64,000 nt of DNA from Vibrio diazotrophicus (GCF_038452265.1 NZ_CP151843.1:496001-560000), one strand, 5' to 3'. Positions 42,414-50,430 are shown, counted from the first letter of the stretch. Notes: generated by a model from the sequence alone, not told the origin. Program-made: numbers and translations.

Positions 42414-43600
42414 TGAAACGTATTCTTGCCCTCGCCTTACTGTGCTTCGCTTCCCGAGCGTTTGCCTTTGAAGCCAACCTCGCCGGTAAGACGCTTAACG
42501 AGTTTTTTATCATCTCTAGTAAGGTGTTTGATAAGACCATCATCGTTGACCCATCTGTTAACGGTGATTTGAAGCTTTATCAAGCCTCGGGCGCGGCGAA
42601 TTTCCGTGATGTGTGGTTCAGCGTCATGCGCGCTCATAACCTCACTTACATTGAATCGGGTTCAGTCATTCGCGTAGACAAGCGCAACAAGCTCACTGGC
42701 GGCAATGAAATCGTCACGCGCACGTATAAGCTGCTCTACCTCACCGCCGACGACCTACTGGAGCCGCTGAGAAAGTCTCTGGTTGTGCAATCGTCCGTGC
42801 TCGATGTGCCTGATGTGACCAACGTTGACAGTATCATTGCTGGCTCTGCGCTGATGATTACCGCGCCCAAATCGATGCACAGTGATATTGCGGAGTTTAT
42901 CGATACGGTCGACAAACCACTCAAACAAGTGAAGATACGCGCTGTGATTGTCGAAACCGTTGACGGTGATTTACGCGACTTAACCGTAAACCTCGCCGCT
43001 GGTGCCGGTGCCATTAAGACGGCGTTTGATGGCTCTGCAATTGCGTTCTTGACCGGCTCTCCCAACTTCACCGCGACCAATGATGATTTTAATGCGTTTG
43101 TGCGTTGGGTTGAGTCCAACGACAAAACCGAGATATTGAGCCGCCCTGAAATCAGTATCCTGCACGGTCACAGTGGATTGATTAGCGTTGGTCAGGAGCT
43201 GCCTATCATTACCGGTTCGTACACCACGGAGACAGACGGAAGCAGCAAACCGTTTCAGACGATTGAACGCAAAGACGTAGGATTATCGCTGTGGGTTCAG
43301 CCTATGATTGGTTTGAATGGCGATATTAAACTCAGGGTAAAACAAGAGCTGAGTCGTGTTGATAAATCTGTGGAAGCCAGTGACATTGTCACTAGTAAGC
43401 GTCAAATCGACACGGTACTCTCGGTAAAATCCGGTCAAACCATCGCACTTGGCGGCATGATGGCGAGAGATTCGCAAACCGTGACCATGAAAGTGCCGGT
43501 GCTTGGTGATATTCCCTATCTAGGTGTGCTGTTTCGTTCTGAGACTGAGAAAACCAATAACAGAACGCTTGATGTAGTGCTATACGTTGAACAAACATAG
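42413..43600 (+). CDS. Phage-encoded secretin (pIV-like)
   Basis: A 395-residue protein with signal peptide (MKRILALALLCFASRAFA), N0/STN-like and N1-like domains ('LNEFFIISSKVFDKTIIVDP'; 'TYKLLYLTADDLLEPLRKSL') and a full secretin core ending 'VPVLGDIPYLGVLFRSE' and 'RTLDVVLYVEQT'. It should form the outer membrane exit pore for the virion. Overlap with zot couples the two. CTXphi and several other Vibrio inoviruses use the host EpsD secretin instead, so a dedicated secretin makes this phage independent of the host type II system. Confidence 0.9.
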   Translation: MKRILALALLCFASRAFAFEANLAGKTLNEFFIISSKVFDKTIIVDPSVNGDLKLYQASGAANFRDVWFSVMRAHNLTYIESGSVIRVDKRNKLTGGNEIVTRTYKLLYLTADDLLEPLRKSLVVQSSVLDVPDVTNVDSIIAGSALMITAPKSMHSDIAEFIDTVDKPLKQVKIRAVIVETVDGDLRDLTVNLAAGAGAIKTAFDGSAIAFLTGSPNFTATNDDFNAFVRWVESNDKTEILSRPEISILHGHSGLISVGQELPIITGSYTTETDGSSKPFQTIERKDVGLSLWVQPMIGLNGDIKLRVKQELSRVDKSVEASDIVTSKRQIDTVLSVKSGQTIALGGMMARDSQTVTMKVPVLGDIPYLGVLFRSETEKTNNRTLDVVLYVEQT

Positions 43601-43807
43601 AACAAAGATTCCTGCCCTTGATCAACTGTAATTCGCTTATTTAGATACTTTGCATAATCTAGTCACATTATTAAAAATAACCTCTAAACAAACAATACGT
43701 TATACTGATAATCTATCACTGAATTAGTAATTATAAGAAAGCGGTCTACCGGATTGGTTCCGTATAAGAACTGTTAGGGCAATCGTAGTTTGGCGGAAGG
43801 GATAAAA

Positions 43808-44515
43808 ATGGCAAATATAGGTACAATTGATTTCTATATCGGAGTGCCAAGTTTACCTCGCGAGGACTTTGAAAAATATTCGACACAGCTTTTTGACGAA
43901 TGGGAAGCATATGTTGACCAAAACTTGGAACTAAGTGACTACTCTCTTGTTCTAGAAGTTGAAGAAGGTTCAATAAAAGCCAAAGGTAAAATACTTGCTA
44001 CCGCGAGTGTTTTGTATTTTGGCATTGCCCAATATGGTTCATTCATCTCCGGTCTACAAACAATAAATAATCAAGTTAAGGCTGTAGGAGATTATCTAGG
44101 CGAAAGAGCTAGTTCGCCATTTGATCTAAGTCGAGTTCAGCCCAAGTTGCGAAAGCGAGGGGAATCTCTTGCCCGTCTAGAAAATCTTTTTGTCAAAGTT
44201 CAGCGCGGTGAATTAACTGTCGAAATGGCAATGCAAGAAACGGAAGCTATCTTCGGTGCAGAGCTAAAGGAGGCTCCAGAGTTTTATAATGACCTCAAGG
44301 AATCTTTGGAGAAAACACAAGTATTTCCACAGCAAATGGAATTGAAGCTCGTTGACGTGAATGGCGAAGAGTTAGCCATTCCTCATCTGCCTCCAAAGCA
44401 ACCACGGAAGCCTCAACAACCTAGAAATCCAGCTCCTGCTGTAGATCAGTTTAGAGTAGAGGTCTGGCGTGAAACGAAAAATAGCAAGAGGAACGTCAAA
44501 GTTACAAGCTTATAA
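43808..44515 (+). CDS. Cargo gene 1, unknown 235-residue protein
   Basis: The start at 43808 has a GGAAGGG ribosome site. The protein has an acidic N-terminal part ending 'YSLVLEVEEGSIKAKGKILA', a short hydrophobic stretch ('TASVLYFGIAQYGSFISGL'), a helical region and a Pro-rich linker ('LPPKQPRKPQQPRNPAPA') before a basic tail. I do not recognise it, though the 'EEGS-K-K-hydrophobic-YG-F-GL' pattern recalls uncharacterised proteins of accessory islands. It lies after the secretin, where inoviruses carry cargo, and is followed by an attC-like structure. A role in host protection or superinfection exclusion is only a guess. Confidence 0.6.
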   Translation: MANIGTIDFYIGVPSLPREDFEKYSTQLFDEWEAYVDQNLELSDYSLVLEVEEGSIKAKGKILATASVLYFGIAQYGSFISGLQTINNQVKAVGDYLGERASSPFDLSRVQPKLRKRGESLARLENLFVKVQRGELTVEMAMQETEAIFGAELKEAPEFYNDLKESLEKTQVFPQQMELKLVDVNGEELAIPHLPPKQPRKPQQPRNPAPAVDQFRVEVWRETKNSKRNVKVTSL

Positions 44516-44546
44516 AAATTTCACATACAAGCATTTAAGAGTGATT

Positions 44547-44646
44547 CCTAACGCTTGACATTTATCATTCCATCGTTGGGTTTTGTGTTTACGGTAGTTT
44601 GGTTAAGTTTCGTGGTAGCGTTGCTCACACCTTAATGAAGCGTAGG
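44547..44646 (+). other. attC-like site (integron cassette recombination site)
   Basis: CCTAACGCTT (44547-44556) pairs with AAGCG-TAGG (44638-44646), lacking one T compared with the consensus GTTAGG end. Inside is GTGTTTACGG, then GCGTTGCTCACACCTTAATG, which lines up by eye with the Vibrio superintegron repeat (GTGTTTGAG ... GCGTTGCCAGCCCCTTAGG). The total of 100 nt suits an attC. GTTAGGG at 43773-43779 before cargo gene 1 could be the matching 5' cassette edge. The missing T may make it inactive. Confidence 0.55.
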
Positions 44647-44661
44647 ACTTTTGGAGGAAAA

Positions 44662-45309
44662 TTGGAAAAAAATGATAATGTTGTGGATATCCCGCAACAA
44701 GATAAAGATGAATTAATCAAACAGCTCAAGTTACAAATTTCTGAGTTGGAAGATGACAAAAATCGTGAGATTGAAGAACAACAGCGTCGGTATTTCATAA
44801 GACAAGCTGAACTAAAAAATGACCGAGTTAAAGCTACAGTAATAGGCTGTATTTTCATGTTTTGCCTTACAATTTTAGTTTTCTTATCTTTTCGAAATCC
44901 AGACATATACTTAATTGATAAGGAAACTACTCGATTTGTAGCTCAAGCTGTTAATGCATTCTTTCTTCTAATGATTCCGCTGATTATTGGCTCAATTGGT
45001 GCTATTGCGAGAATAATGGTTTCGGGAATGCCGATACTAAAAAACTCAACGTTGGTACTTTCTTCAGGTTTGATGGCGATGTTTTCGTGGGTTGGAATAA
45101 AAAGTGAAATCCTAGTTTCTATAATCGCACCGCATATAGAGAAGCAAGGTGTTAGTGTCTCCGCAGCAACTGCAAACACTTCAGCCGAATTTTATAGCAT
45201 GGCTTTGGTTGCTATTGTAGTCGGTATGTTTTCGTCAAACGTTTATATATTTATAAATCAAAAAGTAGAAGCTTTGACAAACGTAAGACAGCCCATACAA
45301 ACGCTTTAA
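44662..45309 (+). CDS. Cargo gene 2, coiled-coil membrane protein
   Basis: The protein begins with about 45 charged residues predicted to form a coiled coil ('DKDELIKQLKLQISELEDDK') and continues with four hydrophobic helices ('VIGCIFMFCLTILVFLSF', 'NAFFLLMIPLIIGSIGAIAR', 'STLVLSSGLMAMFSWVGI', 'FYSMALVAIVVGMFSSNVYI'). I chose the TTG at 44662 because GGAGG lies four to five bases before it; an ATG at 44635 lacks that and lies in the attC-like arm. Family not recognised. Its start directly after an attC-like end is what an integron cassette would show. Confidence 0.62.
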   Translation: MEKNDNVVDIPQQDKDELIKQLKLQISELEDDKNREIEEQQRRYFIRQAELKNDRVKATVIGCIFMFCLTILVFLSFRNPDIYLIDKETTRFVAQAVNAFFLLMIPLIIGSIGAIARIMVSGMPILKNSTLVLSSGLMAMFSWVGIKSEILVSIIAPHIEKQGVSVSAATANTSAEFYSMALVAIVVGMFSSNVYIFINQKVEALTNVRQPIQTL

Positions 45310-45449
45310 GATGGACTCGCAAAGCTTGGCTAATTAAAGGGATAAAAACACGAGCCATTTTTTGGTTCGGTTTGGGATTGCGGCTAGTTGGGTATTACCA
45401 TATCAGTTTTGTCGCCAAGTCGTATGTAAAAGTAAAAGGCGTAAGACCA

Positions 45450-46382
45450 ATGAATATTCTTGAGACAATACCTGCATTTCTTTCTGCAGTTGCATCTATA
45501 GGGGCAGCAATAGCTGCTTTTATCTCGTTACGTATTAGTAAGCAAGCTCAATCGATTACTGAGCTGAATGCTCTAGCGAATCATCATGCATCTGCAACTA
45601 CAGTGTATGTTGAAGTGGTGAAAGAATTATATGACGCGTCAGAATCCTTCCAAGAGATTGGCTATGAAATGTGGTCTCAATGGGGGCGAAACATAGAAAA
45701 TAGCTACGACAAATCTAGTCTCGGAGGCAATAACCCAAGACCATTACGCCATGTGCTGTCCAATGGTAGTGAAATGTTATCAAACTATGCCCTAAATAAT
45801 GAGCGCTGGGTAAGATCAACAAGTGATGCAATTTTCTCAATTATTCGATTTGGTATGAGCAGGTATAGTGATGCTGAGTATCAAAAGTTACTCAAAAAAG
45901 CCGATGGAGAATACTTAGATTTTGAAGGTGTATTCGGTAAGCCCAAGTTAAGTGAGCAGATTGGTGATGCACCGGCATTTCGATGGGTATGCTATCAACT
46001 AAATAAACGTGTAACCAATGAAGAATGGATAGCTGTTTGGAACAAAGCTTGGACTAAAGGTGATTGGTTCGATAAGTATGAACAGGAATACTTGAGAATT
46101 AAGCCTATTTTTGAACATGCAAAAGAGAAGTTAGAACGTGAAAAGTCAAAATTGTCACCATCTGCTTTTCCTCTACATTGTAATTCAATCCTTGAACGTA
46201 AATATGCTCAGCTTATTAAGATTATCAATCATATCATTGATGATGCGGACATAGAGAACTTTACTATTTACAAGAATTGGAGATTCACTGAAGAGCTTAG
46301 CCAATTGGTTCTATGCGCAATGGCAACTGGCTTCTGTTTGCATAAACAGCTAGATGACTTATATATACTCGCCAATGAATAA
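45450..46382 (+). CDS. Cargo gene 3, N-terminally anchored 310-residue protein
   Basis: The protein has one N-terminal membrane helix ('IPAFLSAVASIGAAIAAFIS') and a long soluble helical domain with many Trp and Glu residues ('WSQWGRN', 'NEEWIAVWNKAWTKGDWFDK', 'KLEREKSKLSPSAFPLHCN'). I do not recognise the family. The ATG at 45450 is preferred to the upstream start at 45372, which would prevent the N-terminal helix from being terminal. The region just before it (45310-45445) shows weak attC-like pairing: ACGC/GCGT outside and CTTGGC/GCCAAG inside. A single-helix anchored cytoplasmic domain would suit a membrane-localised effector. Confidence 0.6.
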   Translation: MNILETIPAFLSAVASIGAAIAAFISLRISKQAQSITELNALANHHASATTVYVEVVKELYDASESFQEIGYEMWSQWGRNIENSYDKSSLGGNNPRPLRHVLSNGSEMLSNYALNNERWVRSTSDAIFSIIRFGMSRYSDAEYQKLLKKADGEYLDFEGVFGKPKLSEQIGDAPAFRWVCYQLNKRVTNEEWIAVWNKAWTKGDWFDKYEQEYLRIKPIFEHAKEKLEREKSKLSPSAFPLHCNSILERKYAQLIKIINHIIDDADIENFTIYKNWRFTEELSQLVLCAMATGFCLHKQLDDLYILANE

Positions 46383-46772
46383 CTCAGGCTAAACTAAGCA
46401 ACTTTAGTGCATTTCCCCACCCCGAAGGGATAAGGGAGCGTGTACGCGACCGAGGCACCAAGCCCACACAAATGCTGAGTGTCTCGTGTCGTTAAATGGC
46501 GCGGAGCTTCCCTAGCCTTTTGTGGCAACATATCCCCCCTTCCTGCCAAGCCTAACGACCTAATAATCTACAGCGTCAAAACTTGCTCATAGCTTTGCAG
46601 CTAACGCATAGCGGCTTTCCGTCTGACTAATAAAGCGCAATTACGATTGAGTGTGTGCTCGGAACGAGCGCACGCACAAGCGTGATGCGCTTGAAGGAAA
46701 GGCAAAACCCCCGAATCTGTATTACGGGGGTAAATTCCACCGAACTATCGGCGTTCTCTGTTTTGGGGACGT
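46383..46772. other. Phage intergenic region with origin-like hairpins
   Basis: About 390 bases without a gene. A strong hairpin GTGTGTGCTCG/CGAGCGCACGC (46651-46675, with G-T pairs) and CCCCCG/CGGGGG (46708-46730) are seen, plus GC-rich stretches around 46420-46560. In Vf- and CTX-type phages the region after the assembly and cargo genes holds the viral-strand origin and termination hairpins. The leftward regulator ends at 46773. Confidence 0.6.
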
Positions 46773-47150
46773 TTAGCGTCTCTCTAAAACTAATATCTTC
46801 GCTACAGCCCTAGCGAGTCTTAATAGTTTTGAACTCGTTTGAAAAGTTTCTTGGCTTTGCCCATACATGAGCGCTTGAGCTAGAAGTATTTGTTGTGGAG
46901 TGATAGTTTCACCTGTAGGTGTAACGATGTGGTGATGGGATATTTTGAAATCTTCCCAGTTCTTCTTGTGACTAATTTCCCTCCCCGTTTGTAACCGCAT
47001 TAGTCGACGGCAACATTCTGGTATCTCACGCCCCCTATCCCAAGCCTTCACTGTACTTATGCTTTTACAGCATAAGTCTGCCGCCTGTTCAACGCTGAGG
47101 CCACATAAAAATTCCCGAAAAATTCGATTTTCATTATATTTAATGCGCAT
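46773..47150 (-). CDS. DUF3653-like phage regulator, copy 1
   Basis: A 125-residue protein with a helix-turn-helix-like N-terminus ('FREFLCGLSVEQAADLCCKS', 'STVKAWDRGREIPECCRRLM') and a C-terminal 'TPTGETITPQQILLAQALM' motif. It is clearly related to the protein at 48689-49045, with the same motif order and about half the residues alike by eye. This type of small leftward gene is common in Vibrio filamentous phages and is listed in my memory as DUF3653. A regulatory role is likely. The sequence upstream of its start resembles the upstream region of the other copy. Confidence 0.7.
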   Translation of the reverse strand: MRIKYNENRIFREFLCGLSVEQAADLCCKSISTVKAWDRGREIPECCRRLMRLQTGREISHKKNWEDFKISHHHIVTPTGETITPQQILLAQALMYGQSQETFQTSSKLLRLARAVAKILVLERR

Positions 47151-47185
47151 ATTAATTGACTAATAAATAAAATTTACGCGCATAC

Positions 47186-47237
47186 TAACCGGACATAATA
47201 ATCAGTCGCATAAAAGTCCTGAATTATGCGACTGATT
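47186..47237. repeat. Relict Xer junction with 14-bp inverted repeat
   Basis: AATCAGTCGCATAA (47200-47213) and TTATGCGACTGATT (47224-47237) are perfect inverted copies with a 10-base loop. The right arm resembles the phage left end TAATGCGCACTGATT with one base missing. Just left of it TAACCGGACATAAT matches TAACTGGACATAAT at the real junction (49123-49136) with one difference. Together these suggest a decayed attachment junction. Confidence 0.6.
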
Positions 47238-47257
47238 TCAAACTTAACTACAATAAG

Positions 47258-48499
47258 TTACTTGTTTATATGCTCTCTTATGAGTTCCATCTTCTTTTCT
47301 ATACGAGCTTTTAATAAATTTTCTTGGCTTATTGATAAGTCTATTGACTGCGAGTCAATGCATTCTTTCACCAAATATGGGATTTGCTTTAAAGATGCAA
47401 CCTTGTCAAAATTGGCTGTAATTAAATTTATAGATTGATACAATAAAGTTGAAATAATTCCTAGTATTACTATATTAATTGAAATTATCGGTAATCGACT
47501 AACTAGTAACGACCACAAATCAAAATTAAACTGATAGTTATCCACTAGACTTATTGCAGAACTATAAATGTTATTAATAACCCAAATAAGACAAATAGAA
47601 AATACGGCTAAGAAAATGACATATATAGTATTTTGCTTTTTCAGCTCTTCCTTGTAAGCAGAGAAATCCTCACTATAAAACTCTGATTTTTTTTGAAACT
47701 CTTCTAGTTCACGTTTAACAGATTCAAGTTTTGCGCTTTTGTCATCTATATCAGTCTCAAATTTTGTCAATTTCGTACTCAGGACTTCAATGCCTTTCTC
47801 AAAGGATCTTTCTAATTCTTTATTTTTATTAACCTCAGCTTTCGTTCTTTCTAATTCTTTTCTATCATCACTTAAGTATACTCTCGTTGATTCTAATTGT
47901 TTTTTTGAAATTTCGTTAGTTTCTTCAAGTTCAGAAATACTTAAATTTAATACATTTATAGTTTCATTTAGTTTATTTATTTCTTCCTTCTTATCGCTCA
48001 GTTCAGAATCAATTAAGTCTTTTTCATTTATATTTTCAATGTCGAAAGCCGCCCATAACCTATCAATACTCTTCATCATCTGAACAATATCTTTCATATT
48101 TTTACCAGTTATATCTATTGAATTAAGAGATATGCCTCCTGGACTAGGACCAATAGTTATATATATGGTTTTTACTTCCATTGATACGTCAAAAGTAATC
48201 GATTCACTATTATTTTCTCTGATTCTCTGTGTTGCATGTATTTGAACTTCATTATTTTCATGATCCAAAGCGATTAAACTAATAGATTTTGATGAATATG
48301 CAACATTTAACTCAATTGTATCAACCCAGTGAACTTCTTTATTGCTAAAAATATATTATCTATCTGATACCGTAAAGTTTTGAAATCTAAAACAGCTTTC
48401 ATTAGTTCTATTATAACTATAGCTTAATAAGTCATTGGCAATATCTAGACTTTCAACATGACAAAAATCTTTAATATTCTTTATAAGTTCACTATCCAT
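47258..48499 (-). pseudogene. Coiled-coil membrane protein gene interrupted by one stop codon
   Basis: An ATG at 48499-48497 with an AAAGGA ribosome site opens a frame of 413 codons that runs to 47258 with a single in-frame TAA at 48358-48356 (codon 48). The part before the stop (MDSELIKNIKDFCHVESLDI ... NFTVSDR) and the part after it ('YIFSNKEVHWVDTIELNVAY') look like one continuous domain. Then follow a beta-rich region, about 120 residues of coiled coil ('LNETINVLNLSISELEETNE') and two membrane helices near 'IYVIFLAVFSICLIWVIN' and 'ISINIVILGIISTLLYQS'. Translation may restart downstream. The family is unknown. Confidence 0.65.
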
Positions 48500-48688
48500 A
48501 AAATTCCTTTAAACTCCATGACAATTCTCATTGAATATATATTACAGAATTTTTATGGTCACAAATACGGATAGTTAAAAATTTGTCGTTGATATTTGTG
48601 TTTTAGTTCACATATATTAAATTAATAAACATAAAGTATTATAAATTTAACTTAGCATGCTGAATGCCTAAATCAGCTTAACACCAAC

Positions 48689-49045
48689 TTAAAAATGATA
48701 AATTCTGGACAATGCTCTAGCGAATTTTAGTAATTTCGAAGTAGTTTTTAGTTCAATCTCAGACTGAATAGATACTAAAGCGATGCCTAGAATAATTTGT
48801 TGTGGTGTTACCAACTGGCCAGTAGGAATTTCTAGTCTATCGTGAACCACTTTGAACTGTTGCCAACACTCGAGATGACTCAATTGACGACATTTTGCTA
48901 AACGCATGAGCCTTTTGCATTCTGGCGGGATCATATGCCCTCTATCCCAATCAGTGACAGTCCTCGCACTTTTAAAACACAATTCAGCGGTTTCTTCGAC
49001 GCTTAACCCACATTCAAATTCTCGAAAAAGTCTATTTTTATGCAT
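48689..49045 (-). CDS. DUF3653-like phage regulator, copy 2
   Basis: A 118-residue relative of the product of 46773-47150: 'FREFECGLSVEETAELCFKS', 'RTVTDWDRGHMIPPECKRLM', 'LEIPTGQLVTPQQIILGIAL'. The ATG at 49045 would, in the circular phage, overlap the stop of the leftward regulator that begins at 36897, so the two genes would be translationally coupled there. From memory, Vf-type phages have two leftward genes of about this size next to the attachment site, which agrees. Function is presumably regulatory. Confidence 0.72.
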   Translation of the reverse strand: MHKNRLFREFECGLSVEETAELCFKSARTVTDWDRGHMIPPECKRLMRLAKCRQLSHLECWQQFKVVHDRLEIPTGQLVTPQQIILGIALVSIQSEIELKTTSKLLKFARALSRIYHF

Positions 49046-49110
49046 TTCTAGACACTCCCATTGAGAAAGTGTATAAAAACATCATTCTATAAGTTTTTGT
49101 TAAATAAGGA

Positions 49111-49141
49111 TAATTTACCGTAACTGGACATAATGCGCACT
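49111..49141. other. Right-hand Xer junction of the phage
   Basis: On the - strand: AGTGCGCATTA (49141-49131), a 7-base centre TGTCCAG, and TTACGGTAAAT, which matches the dif XerD arm at 9 of 11 positions. This is the phage's own attachment half. Unlike the satellites, no facing inverted dif-like site was found nearby, so the phage may integrate as double-stranded DNA. Confidence 0.75.
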
Positions 49142-49166
49142 CATTGATGGATTGTTTTAGAGCGTT

Positions 49167-49475
49167 CTATGCCATTGTTTTCTTTAAACCAATGTCGATT
49201 GGCTTATCTTCTAATGGCTCGATTATCATACCAAAGCGTTTTAGCTCTAAGCCACCAAAGTTATTTACCACATAACTTGAACTGTGCGGCGTGTATGTGC
49301 CAGCTGCGTACGGCTCTTGGTCTTTCTCAAGCGTCAGCTTCATTTCCATTGGGAACTTACCGCCCAGATGTGCGTACGCGATTTGTTCGTAGATAGTTCG
49401 ACCTAGTTTGTCATCTTTACTTGGGATACTACGAGTTTCTACTCGAACGTTCTGGGAAGATCTCTTCAAAAGATT
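49167..49475 (-). pseudogene. Fossil of a satellite pV-like gene
   Basis: The sequence right of the last XerC arm encodes a close relative of the satellite ssDNA-binding protein (ENVRVETR-type start, 'GGKFPMEMKLTLEKDQEPYA', 'HSSSYVVNNFGGLELKRFGM'). Near 49460 a 2-base loss (GTTCTGGG against GTTTTCTGGG) breaks the frame before the original start, and similarity ends abruptly after about 49475. The gene sits at the same distance from the XerC arm as in the intact satellites. It is the remnant of an earlier, diverged satellite at the right end of the array. Confidence 0.8.
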
Positions 49476-50249
49476 TGTCTATATGAGTTACGAATCCATC
49501 TCCCACACATATTGTATATCTATAGTTGTATCCACAAAATAGCTTTTGCATAGGTGTCTTTGATTTTAGAGAAGAACTTAATGGTTAGGTCTACTGCTTG
49601 AACATTCTTTTTCTATATCAATTAGCTTCATCGAGAAGCCAAATTCAACGACTTTATTAAGCAAAAGACGGCTATGTTATTTAGGCTAAGTAATGTTAGT
49701 TCTGAATCAACGCATTTTAACGTACTGTACAAGCGGTAAGTGACAATGTCACTAGCTAAATGTATCAACCGTTTGCCCAGTGAATTACTCCAAACACTTG
49801 ATTTCACCTCAAGCTAGGTAGCCTTTTATCTGCTCACTAAGTGCACCAACTCATAATCCTTCATAAATTAAATCCATATCGAATTTGCAACTGTATATAA
49901 GGCTCTGGAGATAAGTAAGCAATCACACCGTAACCAAACAGAATAATACACTAGCCCATTACCTCGCTCGTAAGTGATCTGTAATTTTATTACAAAACGA
50001 GAAAAGGCACTAAACTTACCAGGGAAAAACTCTGCTGCATCTTATTGAAAGTGAAAGATTTATAGTTTTATCTAACGGTTTTGTTGTGTTTTGGTATGGG
50101 GGTTTTGTGATTTACACAATTACAGCGGTGGTTTTAATGGCTAGCAGAGAGTGCAGCAATACCTAAGGGGTAATTGCTACAAGTGTTTAGATGAGTGTGA
50201 GAAGTGAAATTGGAGGTAATAAAAAAGGCACTTACGTGCCCTATCAGTC
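49476..50249. other. Non-coding region at the right edge of the array
   Basis: About 770 bases without a believable gene on either strand. The composition is AT-rich with scattered stops. It may hold degraded phage or chromosomal DNA; I see no further att site, repeat or terminator until the yoaH terminator at 50221. Confidence 0.5.
50221..50240 (-). terminator. Intrinsic terminator after yoaH
   Basis: On the - strand GGCAC, GTAA, GTGCC is followed by six Ts, ten bases after the yoaH stop. Confidence 0.85.
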
Positions 50250-50405
50250 TCAGTTTTGTTGCTCTTGTTGCTTAGCTTTTCGAATCTCATCAGCAACTAT
50301 TTTTATTGCCTGTGCAGTGCTCATGCCTTCAGACATTAAACTTTGTATCTTTTCGACTGCTTCTTGCTGTTCTGCATGTGTTAAAGGTGGGAAATCATCA
50401 AACAT
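50250..50405 (-). CDS. yoaH: YoaH family (UPF0181) small protein
   Basis: A 51-residue protein reading MFDDFPPLTHAEQQEAVEKI and then QSLMSEGMSTAQAIKIVADEI. This matches E. coli YoaH ('[33 protein letters not shown]') in order and spacing; the tail is Lys/Gln-rich. Function is unknown. The start at 50405 follows six Ts that directly follow a hairpin, and its AGGAG ribosome site (50418-50414) lies inside that hairpin. It is 42 bases downstream of the TraF-like gene. Confidence 0.85.
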   Translation of the reverse strand: MFDDFPPLTHAEQQEAVEKIQSLMSEGMSTAQAIKIVADEIRKAKQQEQQN

Positions 50406-50430
50406 AAAAAAGGCTCCTAATATAGGAGCC
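50406..50430 (-). terminator. Terminator hairpin containing the yoaH ribosome site
   Basis: On the - strand GGCTCC (50430-50425), TATATTA loop, GGAGCC (50417-50412), then TTTTTT and the yoaH ATG. It is both a textbook terminator for the upstream gene and a structure that would hide the yoaH AGGAG site. Confidence 0.8.

Larger units (their letters stand above)
36549..49141. mobile_element. Inovirus prophage with Zot, secretin and cargo (about 12.6 kb)
   Basis: The element lies between XerC arms ending at 36548 and 49141. It carries, in filamentous order, regulator, small gene, Rep_trans initiator, DUF1293-like protein, small hydrophobic protein, major coat protein, pIII-like protein, pVI-like protein, Zot and a secretin, then cargo, an origin-like region and leftward regulators. 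The set and order recall Vf33/f237-type phages of V. parahaemolyticus. Its junction at 49141 shows AGTGCGCATTA, a 7-base centre and TTACGGTAAAT on the - strand. The size is large for an inovirus and comparable to Pf4; a relict junction at 47186 suggests a composite of two units. Confidence 0.85.

Noticed and set aside
46440..46740. Possible CRISPR or tRNA-like structure in the GC-rich phage intergenic region
   Set aside because: No regularly spaced repeats and no cloverleaf; the hairpins fit a filamentous phage origin region.
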